A program made the translations under genes and the position numbers. The notes beneath the pieces were generated by a model. That model saw nothing but the letters and a program-made list of their open reading frames with translations. It was not told the DNA's origin and did no database searches. Shown here piece by piece: positions 22,292 through 30,261 of a stretch of DNA of 46,077 bases (the first letter of the stretch is position 1; each line of letters starts with the position of its first letter). The DNA is from a virus, in IMG/VR virus record IMGVR_UViG_3300033148_002821, positions 1 to 46,077 of that record. One strand, given 5' to 3'.

Positions 22292-22465
22292 ATGGTGATA
22301 TTATGGCTTGCAGTAACGGTTACTTACATATTCTCGGCGTTGGCAGCGTTACCGATCCTAATATATGCAGGGTTTACCCTGTACGATATGGCTATCGTTT
22401 TTGGAGCTTGTTATGTTATCGCGTTTTGTAATCCATGCAATGCGTTGCATGATAGGGTACTGTGA
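22292..22465 (+). CDS. small membrane protein (57 aa)
   Basis: Begins MVILWLAVTVTYIFSALAAL; two hydrophobic stretches and Cys-containing tail (AFCNPCNALHD). Stop overlaps the next ATG by one base (TGATG). No family recognised. Confidence 0.5.
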   Translation: MVILWLAVTVTYIFSALAALPILIYAGFTLYDMAIVFGACYVIAFCNPCNALHDRVL

Positions 22466-22626
22466 TGGAATGGCTGATAGTGGTAGGTGCGATGGTAGTA
22501 GGCGCAATCCTATGTGTCGGTGCATATAGAAACGGTAAAGAGGATGGCTATGAGCAAGGATGGAACGATAGCTACGAGTACAACAAGCAATACGAGAGCA
22601 AGATAGGGCACGGGGGAAAGAAATGA
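22465..22626 (+). CDS. small membrane protein (53 aa)
   Basis: N-terminal membrane segment (MEWLIVVGAMVVGAILCVGA) and a polar Tyr/Lys-rich tail (GYEQGWNDSYEYNKQY). Coupled to the preceding gene. Unknown. Confidence 0.55.
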   Translation: MEWLIVVGAMVVGAILCVGAYRNGKEDGYEQGWNDSYEYNKQYESKIGHGGKK

Positions 22627-22704
22627 CCGGGGTAGGTGTATATATATGGAACCTTACTTTCATGGAGATATTTTTTTTATAGAATTTAACTTAGGGTATA
22701 CATT

Positions 22705-22917
22705 ATGGTAACTACTAATACTCCTAATTTATCTGAATTCAGTGGTGGTAGGGACGAATATATACGTCAATTATACCAACGTCTTTTAGATTTAGAGCGA
22801 TTAGTCTTTGAGCTTTCTGAGCTACACGATATCACGATAACTTCACATGATGTTATTGGTAACACATATCCTATAATCGTAAAAGAGGCAAAACATAAAA
22901 TTAAGGTAGAGGAATAA
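22705..22917 (+). CDS. small unknown protein (70 aa)
   Basis: Helical middle (DEYIRQLYQRLLDLERLVFE), basic end. No ribosome site of note; a tiny frame (22648-22710) overlaps its start and may couple translation. Confidence 0.45.
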   Translation: MVTTNTPNLSEFSGGRDEYIRQLYQRLLDLERLVFELSELHDITITSHDVIGNTYPIIVKEAKHKIKVEE

Positions 22918-22973
22918 ATATTTTTAATGAATCTGATATTTCAGTACCTAAATAATATTGGAGTAAAGATAAG

Positions 22974-23216
22974 ATGTATTTTATTATCAACCGCTCTATT
23001 TTGCAGGAATTTTTGAGTCATGAATTTATATCACTTATTCGTTATCCCGCTATTCGTAGTAGGGGTTGGAATTTATTTATTTGTTCGGATGATGTTGGTG
23101 ATGTTTTGCGGGAGATTAAAAAGTATCAATCTGATTGGGTTGATGATAGTAATCGCCCGGAGTTTCGCTTATTTGGTGAGTTACAAATAGATAATGAGGT
23201 TATAGCAAACCAATGA
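22974..23216 (+). CDS. small unknown protein (80 aa)
   Basis: GGAG ribosome site at 22960s. Mixed alpha/beta (WNLFICSDDVGDVLREIKKY). Stop overlaps the next start (ATGA). No family recognised. Confidence 0.5.
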   Translation: MYFIINRSILQEFLSHEFISLIRYPAIRSRGWNLFICSDDVGDVLREIKKYQSDWVDDSNRPEFRLFGELQIDNEVIANQ

Positions 23217-23440
23217 ACCTTCTTCTCTGGATAGATATTAATAAGAACCCTATTGTCATGTCCATTATGGCCGTTGTTGCATATCTCTTTGTTTGTCATG
23301 TAGTTGAACCATCAATCATTCAGGCGGTTTTTTATGGTATTATTTTTGGTTTGTGGGGCGGATGGGGAGCCATTGCTCTTGATAAGGCAGAACTTAGAGG
23401 CGAGAAAGGGCAGGTAAGCGATGAAAATCATACTCCCTGA
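23213..23440 (+). CDS. small two-pass membrane protein (75 aa)
   Basis: Hydrophobic segments at about residues 14-30 and 36-55 (AVFYGIIFGLWGGWGAIAL). Overlaps the next gene by 20 bases. Unknown. Confidence 0.5.
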   Translation: MNLLLWIDINKNPIVMSIMAVVAYLFVCHVVEPSIIQAVFYGIIFGLWGGWGAIALDKAELRGEKGQVSDENHTP

Positions 23441-23864
23441 TATAAGAGAAATGACCGATGAAGAGCTTACTGAACAAGAAGGGCTTGAGACGGATATAGC
23501 ATTTATGGTGTGTGCTGAAAAACTAAAAGATATAGATTTAAGGCTTTCGTGGGAACGCCTAAATAGGCACAGAACAAATAAGGGAACTAAAATGGAAACA
23601 ACCACAGCGTTTAAAACACCAGTTCATGATTTTGCATGGGCGTTATCGGAGATGAAGGCGGGGAAGAAGGTTGTACGTGATGGATGGAAGAATGAGGGCG
23701 ATGAAAATAATCTGTATATTTTTATCTGGCCTAAAGAGAAAACGTATAACAACAAAGACCTCATTATTACTTGTTACCGTCCCAAAGACAAAGACGAGTT
23801 TATAGATTGGGGTTTGGACAATGCTGACATTCTCGCTAACGACTGGTATGTTTACGAGGAATAA
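23421..23864 (+). CDS. DUF2829 / Tad2-like protein (anti-Thoeris candidate)
   Basis: 147 residues. Residues ~68-147 follow the DUF2829 pattern: an F-A-W-A-L-x-x-M-K-x-GKKV-x-R-x-G-W opening (FAWALSEMKAGKKVVRDGW), a central LYIFIW strand, and the final ADILANDWYVYEE. DUF2829 includes Tad2, a phage protein that sequesters the cyclic ADP-ribose-type signal of Thoeris defence. An internal ATG at 23592 with an AAGGGA site would give a 90-residue protein of the usual Tad2 size, so the first 57 acidic residues may be an extension or the true start may be internal. Anti-defence role is inferred from family. Confidence 0.65.
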   Translation: MKIILPDIREMTDEELTEQEGLETDIAFMVCAEKLKDIDLRLSWERLNRHRTNKGTKMETTTAFKTPVHDFAWALSEMKAGKKVVRDGWKNEGDENNLYIFIWPKEKTYNNKDLIITCYRPKDKDEFIDWGLDNADILANDWYVYEE

Positions 23865-24213
23865 AAAGCTATTTATAATTCAGGATGGCCATGATTGGGC
23901 TGATGCTTCTTGTGAGCATTATTTTTTAAATTGCGACAAGACAGCGTTCGAACTTGAGAAACTGTATGAGGAAGATTCTGAATCCGAATTGTCGTTTAGT
24001 AAGTGGCTATCGGAGAATAATTATATAGAGAAAATTCCCGATGATGAGTATGAGGAAACGTGGGAAGTATATCGCCGTAGTAAACGGGAAAGAGAAGAAT
24101 GGGACGCTCTACTTGCGAAACCCGAATCAGAAAGAACACTACAAGAGAGAATGCTTGTCTTGTGGAACAAGCAACTGGAGAAGATGAATCCCCTTGGGAT
24201 GAAGGACAAATAA
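23821..24213 (+). CDS. unknown acidic protein (about 121-130 aa)
   Basis: Possible starts at 23821 (GGGG/GGA site) or 23848; both lie inside the previous gene. Sequence has a long charged helix (DDEYEETWEVYRRSKREREE). The opening KKLFIIQDGHDWADASCEHY may be a small beta-alpha domain. No family recognised. Confidence 0.5.
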   Translation: MLTFSLTTGMFTRNKKLFIIQDGHDWADASCEHYFLNCDKTAFELEKLYEEDSESELSFSKWLSENNYIEKIPDDEYEETWEVYRRSKREREEWDALLAKPESERTLQERMLVLWNKQLEKMNPLGMKDK

Positions 24214-24552
24214 ATGAATAAGTTAATAGATTATATACAATATCGTATTGAGCTATTTCTTCATGGTGGATTTGCCGTAGCTGAAAAGTTTGCAAGACAA
24301 CACGATTGCATAGACGAGCTTGGGTGTGTGGACTTTAAGGAATCTCTGGTAAGGCTCAAAGTCGTAAGAGTACCGAACTTTGTAAAAGAGATTATTCTTC
24401 TTTATGTACAGGTGGCATCCAACATGGAGAGGAGTATGGACTACAATATAATCAAAGGGTTGTCGATGCAGAACAAGTCAAACGATAATGAGGACTGGAC
24501 GATGTCACAGCGACAAATTAGAGACAGAATAAATACCGAGTGGAATTGGTAG
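24214..24552 (+). CDS. unknown protein (112 aa)
   Basis: AAGGA ribosome site. Helical, possibly with a peripheral membrane helix (NFVKEIILLYVQVASNM), and a polar C-terminus. No family recognised. Confidence 0.5.
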   Translation: MNKLIDYIQYRIELFLHGGFAVAEKFARQHDCIDELGCVDFKESLVRLKVVRVPNFVKEIILLYVQVASNMERSMDYNIIKGLSMQNKSNDNEDWTMSQRQIRDRINTEWNW

Positions 24553-24577
24553 TTATTAACTAAGCGAAAGCGATGCC

Positions 24578-25153
24578 ATGAAGAAAATAATTAGCTTATT
24601 TAAGAGGGATTATGGTGGTAATAGGCTTGTTTTTGATGAGGTCGTTGAGGGTGCAGAATGGGTGATTGACGGTGAGGGTACGCCTACCCGAAAGTGGAAT
24701 GGGACTTGTTGTATGGTAAGAGATGGAAATTTATATCGTCGATATACGGTTAAAGCCACTGCTATTGAGCGCAAGATGATACCTGTGGGTTTTGAGCCAT
24801 GTACTGATATAAGTGTCGTGACCGGAAAACAGGAGGGTTGGGTTCCGGTAGGATGGGGCAATCAAGACAAGTGGCATCGTGAAGCCCTAAAATCAAAAGA
24901 CCCATTTAAAGTTGATTTGCCCGATGGTACGTATGAACTCTGCGGTGAAAAGGTTCAGGGGAATCCCGAAAAAATAATAGGCCACACACTGATACCGCAC
25001 GGAAAAGACATCCTGAATGATGTTCCTCGTGATTTCGGTGGAATAAAAGAGTGGTTTAAGGGTAAAGATATTGAAGGTGTTGTGTGGTGGCATTCAGACG
25101 GCAGGATGGTAAAGATAAAAAAGAAGGATTTTGGACTAAAGAGAAGTGAATAA
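24578..25153 (+). CDS. RNA ligase (DUF5565-type)
   Basis: 191 residues. Nucleotidyl-transferase motif I RKWNGTCC (Lys39 as the adenylated residue, K-x-x-G), an ELCGEKVQGNPE segment resembling motif IIIa, IEGVVWWHSDG (motif IV) and MVKIKKKDFGL (motif V). This fits the small RNA ligase 1/DUF5565 family. Such enzymes repair host tRNA cut by anticodon nucleases during infection. No kinase/phosphatase partner is seen nearby. The start has only a weak ribosome site. Confidence 0.78.
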   Translation: MKKIISLFKRDYGGNRLVFDEVVEGAEWVIDGEGTPTRKWNGTCCMVRDGNLYRRYTVKATAIERKMIPVGFEPCTDISVVTGKQEGWVPVGWGNQDKWHREALKSKDPFKVDLPDGTYELCGEKVQGNPEKIIGHTLIPHGKDILNDVPRDFGGIKEWFKGKDIEGVVWWHSDGRMVKIKKKDFGLKRSE

Positions 25154-25310
25154 ACGAAAGCAAGAAAAAGAACCGTTGGAAAGGTGTCCATACTGTGAGT
25201 ATCGACGCCTTTTTTATTGGGAGCAATCCCTGTGGGAGCATATACACGAGGTACATCACAAACAATGGGGAAAAGAAATAGATAAATTATTGAAAGTAAA
25301 GGGACAGTAG
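25146..25310 (+). CDS. C2H2-type zinc-finger microprotein (54 aa)
   Basis: GTG start overlapping the ligase end by 8 bases. Finger CPYCEYRRLFYWEQSLWEHI then HEVHH: Cys-x2-Cys and a His pair. Basic first 10 residues. Likely nucleic-acid binding. Confidence 0.6.
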   Translation: MNKRKQEKEPLERCPYCEYRRLFYWEQSLWEHIHEVHHKQWGKEIDKLLKVKGQ

Positions 25311-25316
25311 AGATTC

Positions 25317-25940
25317 ATGGCAACACCACAAGAGATTAAAGACATTCGTAGAAATCAGAACAAGTTTATCAAGGAAAAGGCTAAGAAATGGCGGGAGGAG
25401 AACGATAAAATCTTCTCTGAATACGGGAGGCTCTTAAAAGAGGGTAAGTCTGAGGAGCGGGTTATACAAAACCTGTCTGAACGATTTGAGTGTAAAAGAG
25501 CCCGCATCAGAAACGTTATTAACCGACAACTTGGTTCAGCGTCACCTAAATCACGTGCTATGACAGAGGCTGTTATTATTAGCTGGTTGAATCAACTCGA
25601 CAATAGAGTAAAAACTGCCTGTGATGCAGTTCAGGAACAGCTTATAAAAATCGATTTATTGAGAGAGGCCGATGAAGAATGGATTGATATTGAAATGACC
25701 GAGGGAATCAAGGGAACAACCATCAAACGTGTACCCTTAGATACCGCCGAAAGAACATTGCTTGAGGCTCAAATTGGGTACACTAAAGACCTCGTGACTT
25801 CAGCTACATCTGCCCTGCCTAAGAATATTATCAACATAGATAACCGGACGGTAGAGCAACAATATACAGACGACGAATTAAATAGAGAACTTAAAGAAGC
25901 GGAGAACTTAATAAATATAAAAACAAAAAAGGGGGAGTGA
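25317..25940 (+). CDS. putative terminase small subunit
   Basis: 207 residues, helical. Residues 45-70 look like a helix-turn-helix (SEERVIQNLSERFECKRARI), as used by small terminases to bind the packaging site. The long central helices and acidic C-terminus (YTDDELNRELKEAENLI) fit oligomerisation. It lies 2.5 kb upstream of the large terminase, unusually separated by two signal-peptide genes. Assigned by context and pattern. Confidence 0.5.
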   Translation: MATPQEIKDIRRNQNKFIKEKAKKWREENDKIFSEYGRLLKEGKSEERVIQNLSERFECKRARIRNVINRQLGSASPKSRAMTEAVIISWLNQLDNRVKTACDAVQEQLIKIDLLREADEEWIDIEMTEGIKGTTIKRVPLDTAERTLLEAQIGYTKDLVTSATSALPKNIINIDNRTVEQQYTDDELNRELKEAENLINIKTKKGE

Positions 25941-25942
25941 GT

Positions 25943-26746
25943 TTGAAAAAAAGATTACTGGTAGCGGCCATGATGGGGGTATTTGTCTTGGCCGTTGTTG
26001 CATTAAGTGGTTCATATTCACATCGCACATTAACAGCATACCTGAGTGTTGTTGAAACCGGAGATACGGCACAGGTGATGAAATTCACACCATCTACAGC
26101 GGTGGATGGATACACTTATAAGGACACCTTTGAGATGAACGCCGATGCTGATAGCGTTGAGGTGTCGTGGACGGCTCCGGGTTCGGCGACTGACGTGGCG
26201 ATGGTCTGTGACAGTATGGCCGCCGCTGTAAATTTGTCGGCTTGCAGTACATATGTCACGGCGTATGATTCAACAACTTTCTGGATAGCCGTGTCGGATG
26301 ACCCCGGGTTGGCGTTTGATGTTTTTCTGGCGGATACCGCAAGTGATACAACCACAACGCAGGCAAACGTGACAAGTAAATCAACATCGAGTGATACACT
26401 TGGCCTATGTCCACTGTTTGCTGGAGATGGTGGCCACGTAAATGCTATGTATGGCAGGTTTATTTTACAGGCATCCCACAAGACAGCGCAAGGAGTCGGT
26501 TTATCAGATTCGGGATTCTTGTACTTATTTACAGAGTTTGCAAATGAGTATTTAGAGCTTGATTCCGATTCGAGTTCTGGACTGCCATGCACCTTAAGGG
26601 TTGAACTACCATCGGCGGCAGGTACAGACACGCTATTTAAGGAACATTTGTACGTAGCGTATAGGATTACAGATACGGCTTCAGATACAACCTATACGAT
26701 ACCGTATGAAATAGATGTAGATTATTTATTGTTTAATGAGAAATAG
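25943..26746 (+). CDS. secreted/exported structural-like protein (267 aa)
   Basis: Start taken at TTG 25943, 6 bases after GGGGGAG; a GTG at 25937 lies within that site. Begins with a signal peptide (MKKRLLVAAMMGVFVLAVVA). The mature part is Thr/Ser/Asp-rich beta structure with repeated TASDTT motifs (near residues 135 and 250), like adhesive or surface proteins. Its place between the two terminase genes suggests a virion-associated or infected-cell surface protein. No family recognised. Confidence 0.6.
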   Translation: MKKRLLVAAMMGVFVLAVVALSGSYSHRTLTAYLSVVETGDTAQVMKFTPSTAVDGYTYKDTFEMNADADSVEVSWTAPGSATDVAMVCDSMAAAVNLSACSTYVTAYDSTTFWIAVSDDPGLAFDVFLADTASDTTTTQANVTSKSTSSDTLGLCPLFAGDGGHVNAMYGRFILQASHKTAQGVGLSDSGFLYLFTEFANEYLELDSDSSSGLPCTLRVELPSAAGTDTLFKEHLYVAYRITDTASDTTYTIPYEIDVDYLLFNEK

Positions 26747-26761
26747 GGGGGGATTGAAAGA

Positions 26762-27310
26762 ATGAACAAAATTATGGGTAATATTGCAAAGGGTATCTTT
26801 GCGGTAGTAATTCTTGGTGCTGTGGCTGTGTTATCTTTTGAGGGTGCTTACAACGATGTACGATGGGCTGGTTCAAATACCCAGGCCGGTGGACAGTATT
26901 ATCAATGCGTCGATTCGTCTGATACTTTTCAGGTGGACACCTTTTACTCCGACACGATTGATGTTGGGGATTATAAGTGGTTGAATGCTATGCTGGCCTT
27001 GACGGGTTTTACTCTGGCTGATTCATGTAACGATTCGGTATGGATTAAGGTACAGGCCATTGGTTCTTATAACGGATTAGCTAAACGGGAACTTGCTCGT
27101 GACAGTTTCACCTGCCATACTCTTGATTCTACGGAAGAGCTCACCATGTTTATTAACATGGATTCAAGTGCGGTAAATAAGTTGCATTTCATGACAATAG
27201 TATCAGACTCGTTTATAGCCGGTGAGAACCAGACAGGTAACGACGACTCAAGTGCTTATCGCATGAGATACCTCGTAACGCAGATACACCACAGGAAAAC
27301 GGATAGGTGA
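26762..27310 (+). CDS. secreted/exported structural-like protein (182 aa)
   Basis: Residues 1-29 are a signal peptide or anchor (GIFAVVILGAVAVLSFEGA). The rest is beta-rich with many Asp-Ser pairs (DSSDTFQVDTFYSDTIDVG). Composition resembles the preceding gene, possibly paralogous in style. Overlaps the next gene by 4 bases. Unknown function. Confidence 0.6.
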   Translation: MNKIMGNIAKGIFAVVILGAVAVLSFEGAYNDVRWAGSNTQAGGQYYQCVDSSDTFQVDTFYSDTIDVGDYKWLNAMLALTGFTLADSCNDSVWIKVQAIGSYNGLAKRELARDSFTCHTLDSTEELTMFINMDSSAVNKLHFMTIVSDSFIAGENQTGNDDSSAYRMRYLVTQIHHRKTDR

Positions 27311-27495
27311 TTTTAGCATATACAGGACATATTCTCTGGCTAATAACCAGAAACGATTATTTTAAGTGCCCGATTTACAGAGAGTGGCTTTGGGAATGCA
27401 GGGGTAACAAATACTGGTGTTGTGATTGGACTTATACGAGTTGGTTTAGGGTAGATGCACGTAAATTATTCAAGAGGATTTTTGGTAATGATTAA
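27307..27495 (+). CDS. small Trp/Cys-rich protein (62 aa)
   Basis: GTG start overlapping the upstream stop (GTGA). Sequence rich in Trp and Cys (WLWECRGNKYWCCDWTYTSW). Unknown; could bind metal. Confidence 0.5.
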   Translation: MILAYTGHILWLITRNDYFKCPIYREWLWECRGNKYWCCDWTYTSWFRVDARKLFKRIFGND

Positions 27496-27670
27496 AAAAC
27501 TAAGACGATGGATTGGGGAATGGCAACATAGGCGATGGCGGAAAAATCGGCGAAATGTTTTAGTGTGGAATGATTATGTGGAGTTCAACGAACTTAAAGG
27601 AATTAGCGGGTCAGACCAGTTTATGAATATGGTCTGTGGTAGTGTAAAGGATATTTTCCTTAATGATTAA
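27488..27670 (+). CDS. small basic protein (60 aa)
   Basis: Start chosen at ATG 27488 (AGAGGA site), overlapping the preceding stop; an upstream ATG at 27455 would extend the frame. Strongly basic, Trp-rich N-terminus (KKLRRWIGEWQHRRWRKNRR) suggests nucleic-acid binding. Confidence 0.5.
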   Translation: MIKKLRRWIGEWQHRRWRKNRRNVLVWNDYVEFNELKGISGSDQFMNMVCGSVKDIFLND

Positions 27671-27857
27671 ACTACCCGAACAACTTGAAAACAAAAGTAT
27701 AGAGAGTAGGGCGCAAAAGCGCAACACCGATTTCTATTTCGCTATTTGTCCCCTTTGTGGTATTGGGGTCTATGGACTCAACCATGCGCAGGTAAATCTA
27801 CGGGCAAGAGAACACGCTAAAAGATGTAAGGGAGATATAAATAAACACAGAAATTGA
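27663..27857 (+). CDS. small zinc-finger-like protein (64 aa)
   Basis: CPLCGIGVYGLNHAQVNLRA then REHAKRC: Cys-x2-Cys with later His/Cys ligands, like a phage C2H2/C2HC finger. Immediately precedes the large terminase. Confidence 0.55.
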   Translation: MIKLPEQLENKSIESRAQKRNTDFYFAICPLCGIGVYGLNHAQVNLRAREHAKRCKGDINKHRN

Positions 27858-27927
27858 ACATGACCACGTAAAAGCTCTAAAACTGGAAAAAATACGCAGG
27901 CTCAAAGATGAGGGTCTGCGTTTTTAT

Positions 27928-30261
27928 ATGCCCCATGAAAAACAGTTGGCTTTTCACAAATCACAAGCATCAAAGCGTGGATTATTTGGCGGCAACCAAA
28001 GCGGGAAGTCATGGGCTGGTGCGGTGGAACTTGCATGGACTATCGGGAAGGTGCATCCCTATCGACAAAATTATGCTGGTTCTGTGTTCGCAAGAGACTG
28101 CTGTGTTACGTTTGGTGTTTTGCAGTCAACCCTGATACCAGTATATCAGAGGTTACTTCCTCGTAAGCCCTGCGTGCTTCCAGACAAGACGTTTGAGGGG
28201 GGTGTCAGGAGGTGGCCGGGCTTACGGGGGGGGGGGTGGAGTACCGCCTATAACCGTGAGAACAAGATGCTCCACCTTAGCGACGGGAGTTTTATCGAAT
28301 TTAAGTGTTTGCGTGGAGACCAACGCATATTAATGCCAAGTGGTTTATGGAAACGAGTAGATGATGTTGTAGAGGGTGATATTGTAGTTTCTCCTACTGG
28401 AAACACGAAAGTTGTCCATGTGTTTAAATATAATGATGCAACTGTATTTCGTGTAAGAACCTTTGAGGGGAGACAGGTTGTCGCCACCCCAAACCACAAA
28501 CATTTTCTAAATAATGGTAGCTTAAAAACTACCGAAGAATTGGAGGTTGGTGATACCCTCAAGGTTTATTGGCAGGAGAGTGACCATGTTCCTACCGGGG
28601 ATGTATCTCTTGAGAAATGGCAATTAGGTTGGCTTGCTATTCTTATTGGTGATGGTTGCTTGCGCCGAAAGGATGCTGGTTTTACTGCGGTGGAAGGTGG
28701 GCGTGTGCTGTCTGATTTGCCTCCCCTACCACCCGGAACGTATATAAATCACATCGGTAAAATGGATTATAGGGTGGCACTAAAAAAGCCAAAGGTAAAA
28801 AATAATCCATTAGTTGTCTGGGTTAAATCTTTGGGTTTGTGGGGTAAAAAAAGTCCAGAGAAATTCGTTCCCGATGTTGTGTTTCTTCAGAAGCCATTAG
28901 ATATAGCATACTTCCTGAAACATCTATGGAATTGTGACGGAACAATTAACTACCCAAAGCGTCAGGCGACGTATTGTAGTGCGTCGGCAGCGTTAGCGTA
29001 TGATGTTAAATATCTTCTTTGGTCACTCGGCATTCATGCGTCTTTGACTAAGTTTATTTCTACATGCACCAATACGGGTAAAAAGGGAATAGCATATCAT
29101 ACGAGGGTTTCTGGTGGTTCATTTGATAGATTTATTCTTGCTATCGGGGGTAATGAAAACTTCGCCAATGTTCCCATTGTAAATAAGAGGGTTCATGGTA
29201 AGATTGTATCAATAGAGCAACTTGATAATTGCCCGGTCTATGGGTTACAAGTAGATAATGAAGAGCATGCTCTTATTGTAGATGGACTCGTGACACATAA
29301 TTCCTACGATCAACCCTTGGATTCTTTTGCAGGCCCGCCACGACACATAATACGTATGGATGAAGAACCGCCAATAGCGTATTACAATGAGAATCAGGCA
29401 CGTCAGGTAACGATTGGTGTCAATATGCTCTTTACGATGACGCCGTTGAATTATTCCCAATGGCTCTATGCACAAATATATGAGGAGTCATTAAAAGACC
29501 CGGATATAGATGCTTTCAAGATGGCAAGCAGGGAGAACCCCTATGCGAATCCGAATGTTTTGGAGAAAATGGAAAAAGATATATCCGACCCTATTGAACG
29601 GGCGGCACGGTTGCATGGGGAGTTTACCTTCGCAGAGGGGCGGGTATGGAAAGAATATGGTGACCATAATTTAATCGACCCCATAGAAATTCCTTCAGAC
29701 TGGCACAGGTCGGTTATTATCGACCCGCATCCAGAAAAGCCAACGGCAGTAAACTGGATAGCTGAGGATTTTCAGGGGCGATTATATAACTACGAGGAAG
29801 GTGATTTTGCGGGGGATGTTGAGAGTATATGCCATCAGATATTTGCAAAATGCCGAGGTGAGCATATAGATTTATGGCTGGTTGACCCATCTTCACGACA
29901 GAGCGCAACTATCAGGGGGCAGGGTTCACTTGTTAATGAGTTTAGAAAATATATCCCGTATTTAATTGAAGCCAACAATAGACGGGAACAGGGATGGGAT
30001 GCAGTTAGAAAAATGGTGAAGGACGACCCGATAACAGGGCCAAAACTCTTCGTTTTTAAAAGCTGTCCCCTTACGGATTTTCAAATGCGCAACTATTCAT
30101 GGAAGCCACCAACCCTTTCAGGGGAGGACAGGCGTAAACCGGAAGTTGTTAAACGTAATGACGATCACAACGACTGCATCAGGTATCGTGTAATGTGGCA
30201 ACGACCCACAGGTGGAGGATTTAAAGGATGGGGGGCAATAGGGATATATGGCAACGGATAA
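27928..30261 (+). CDS. terL: terminase large subunit, interrupted by an intein
   Basis: Packaging ATPase/nuclease. Walker A GGNQSGKS (residues 21-28), Walker B/DEEP motif IIRMDEEPP just after the intein. The C-terminal nuclease domain has VIIDPHPE and LVDPSSRQ acidic strands and a final NDDHNDCIRY. The intein occupies residues 127-458; without it the protein is 445 residues from ATG 27928. The frame stays open upstream to 27841 (the stop just before it ends at 27840), and the upstream codons read like terminase (RLKDEGLRFY), so a non-ATG start, perhaps ATA 27841 after AAGGGAG, is likely. An 11-G run (28226-28236) lies in the ATPase domain. Portal overlaps the end by 14 bases. Confidence 0.93.
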   Translation: MPHEKQLAFHKSQASKRGLFGGNQSGKSWAGAVELAWTIGKVHPYRQNYAGSVFARDCCVTFGVLQSTLIPVYQRLLPRKPCVLPDKTFEGGVRRWPGLRGGGWSTAYNRENKMLHLSDGSFIEFKCLRGDQRILMPSGLWKRVDDVVEGDIVVSPTGNTKVVHVFKYNDATVFRVRTFEGRQVVATPNHKHFLNNGSLKTTEELEVGDTLKVYWQESDHVPTGDVSLEKWQLGWLAILIGDGCLRRKDAGFTAVEGGRVLSDLPPLPPGTYINHIGKMDYRVALKKPKVKNNPLVVWVKSLGLWGKKSPEKFVPDVVFLQKPLDIAYFLKHLWNCDGTINYPKRQATYCSASAALAYDVKYLLWSLGIHASLTKFISTCTNTGKKGIAYHTRVSGGSFDRFILAIGGNENFANVPIVNKRVHGKIVSIEQLDNCPVYGLQVDNEEHALIVDGLVTHNSYDQPLDSFAGPPRHIIRMDEEPPIAYYNENQARQVTIGVNMLFTMTPLNYSQWLYAQIYEESLKDPDIDAFKMASRENPYANPNVLEKMEKDISDPIERAARLHGEFTFAEGRVWKEYGDHNLIDPIEIPSDWHRSVIIDPHPEKPTAVNWIAEDFQGRLYNYEEGDFAGDVESICHQIFAKCRGEHIDLWLVDPSSRQSATIRGQGSLVNEFRKYIPYLIEANNRREQGWDAVRKMVKDDPITGPKLFVFKSCPLTDFQMRNYSWKPPTLSGEDRRKPEVVKRNDDHNDCIRYRVMWQRPTGGGFKGWGAIGIYGNG
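28306..29301 (+). other. LAGLIDADG-type intein within terminase (332 aa)
   Basis: First residue Cys (block A CLRGDQRIL), block B VVATPNHKHFL, a homing-endonuclease core with two LAGLIDADG-like motifs (LGWLAILIGDGCL and YFLKHLWNCDGTI), block F near GLQVDNEEHAL, and the terminal VTHN followed by Ser as first downstream extein residue. Splicing would join FK to SYDQ, rebuilding the I-x-F-K-S-Y-x-Q motif of terminases next to the DEEP motif. All splice residues are present, so it is probably active. Confidence 0.92.

Noticed and set aside
26116-26631. 171-codon - strand frame opposite the gene at 25943
   Set aside because: Shadow of the Ser/Thr-rich + strand gene; composition is Ser/Val-rich low complexity and there is no gene context on that strand.
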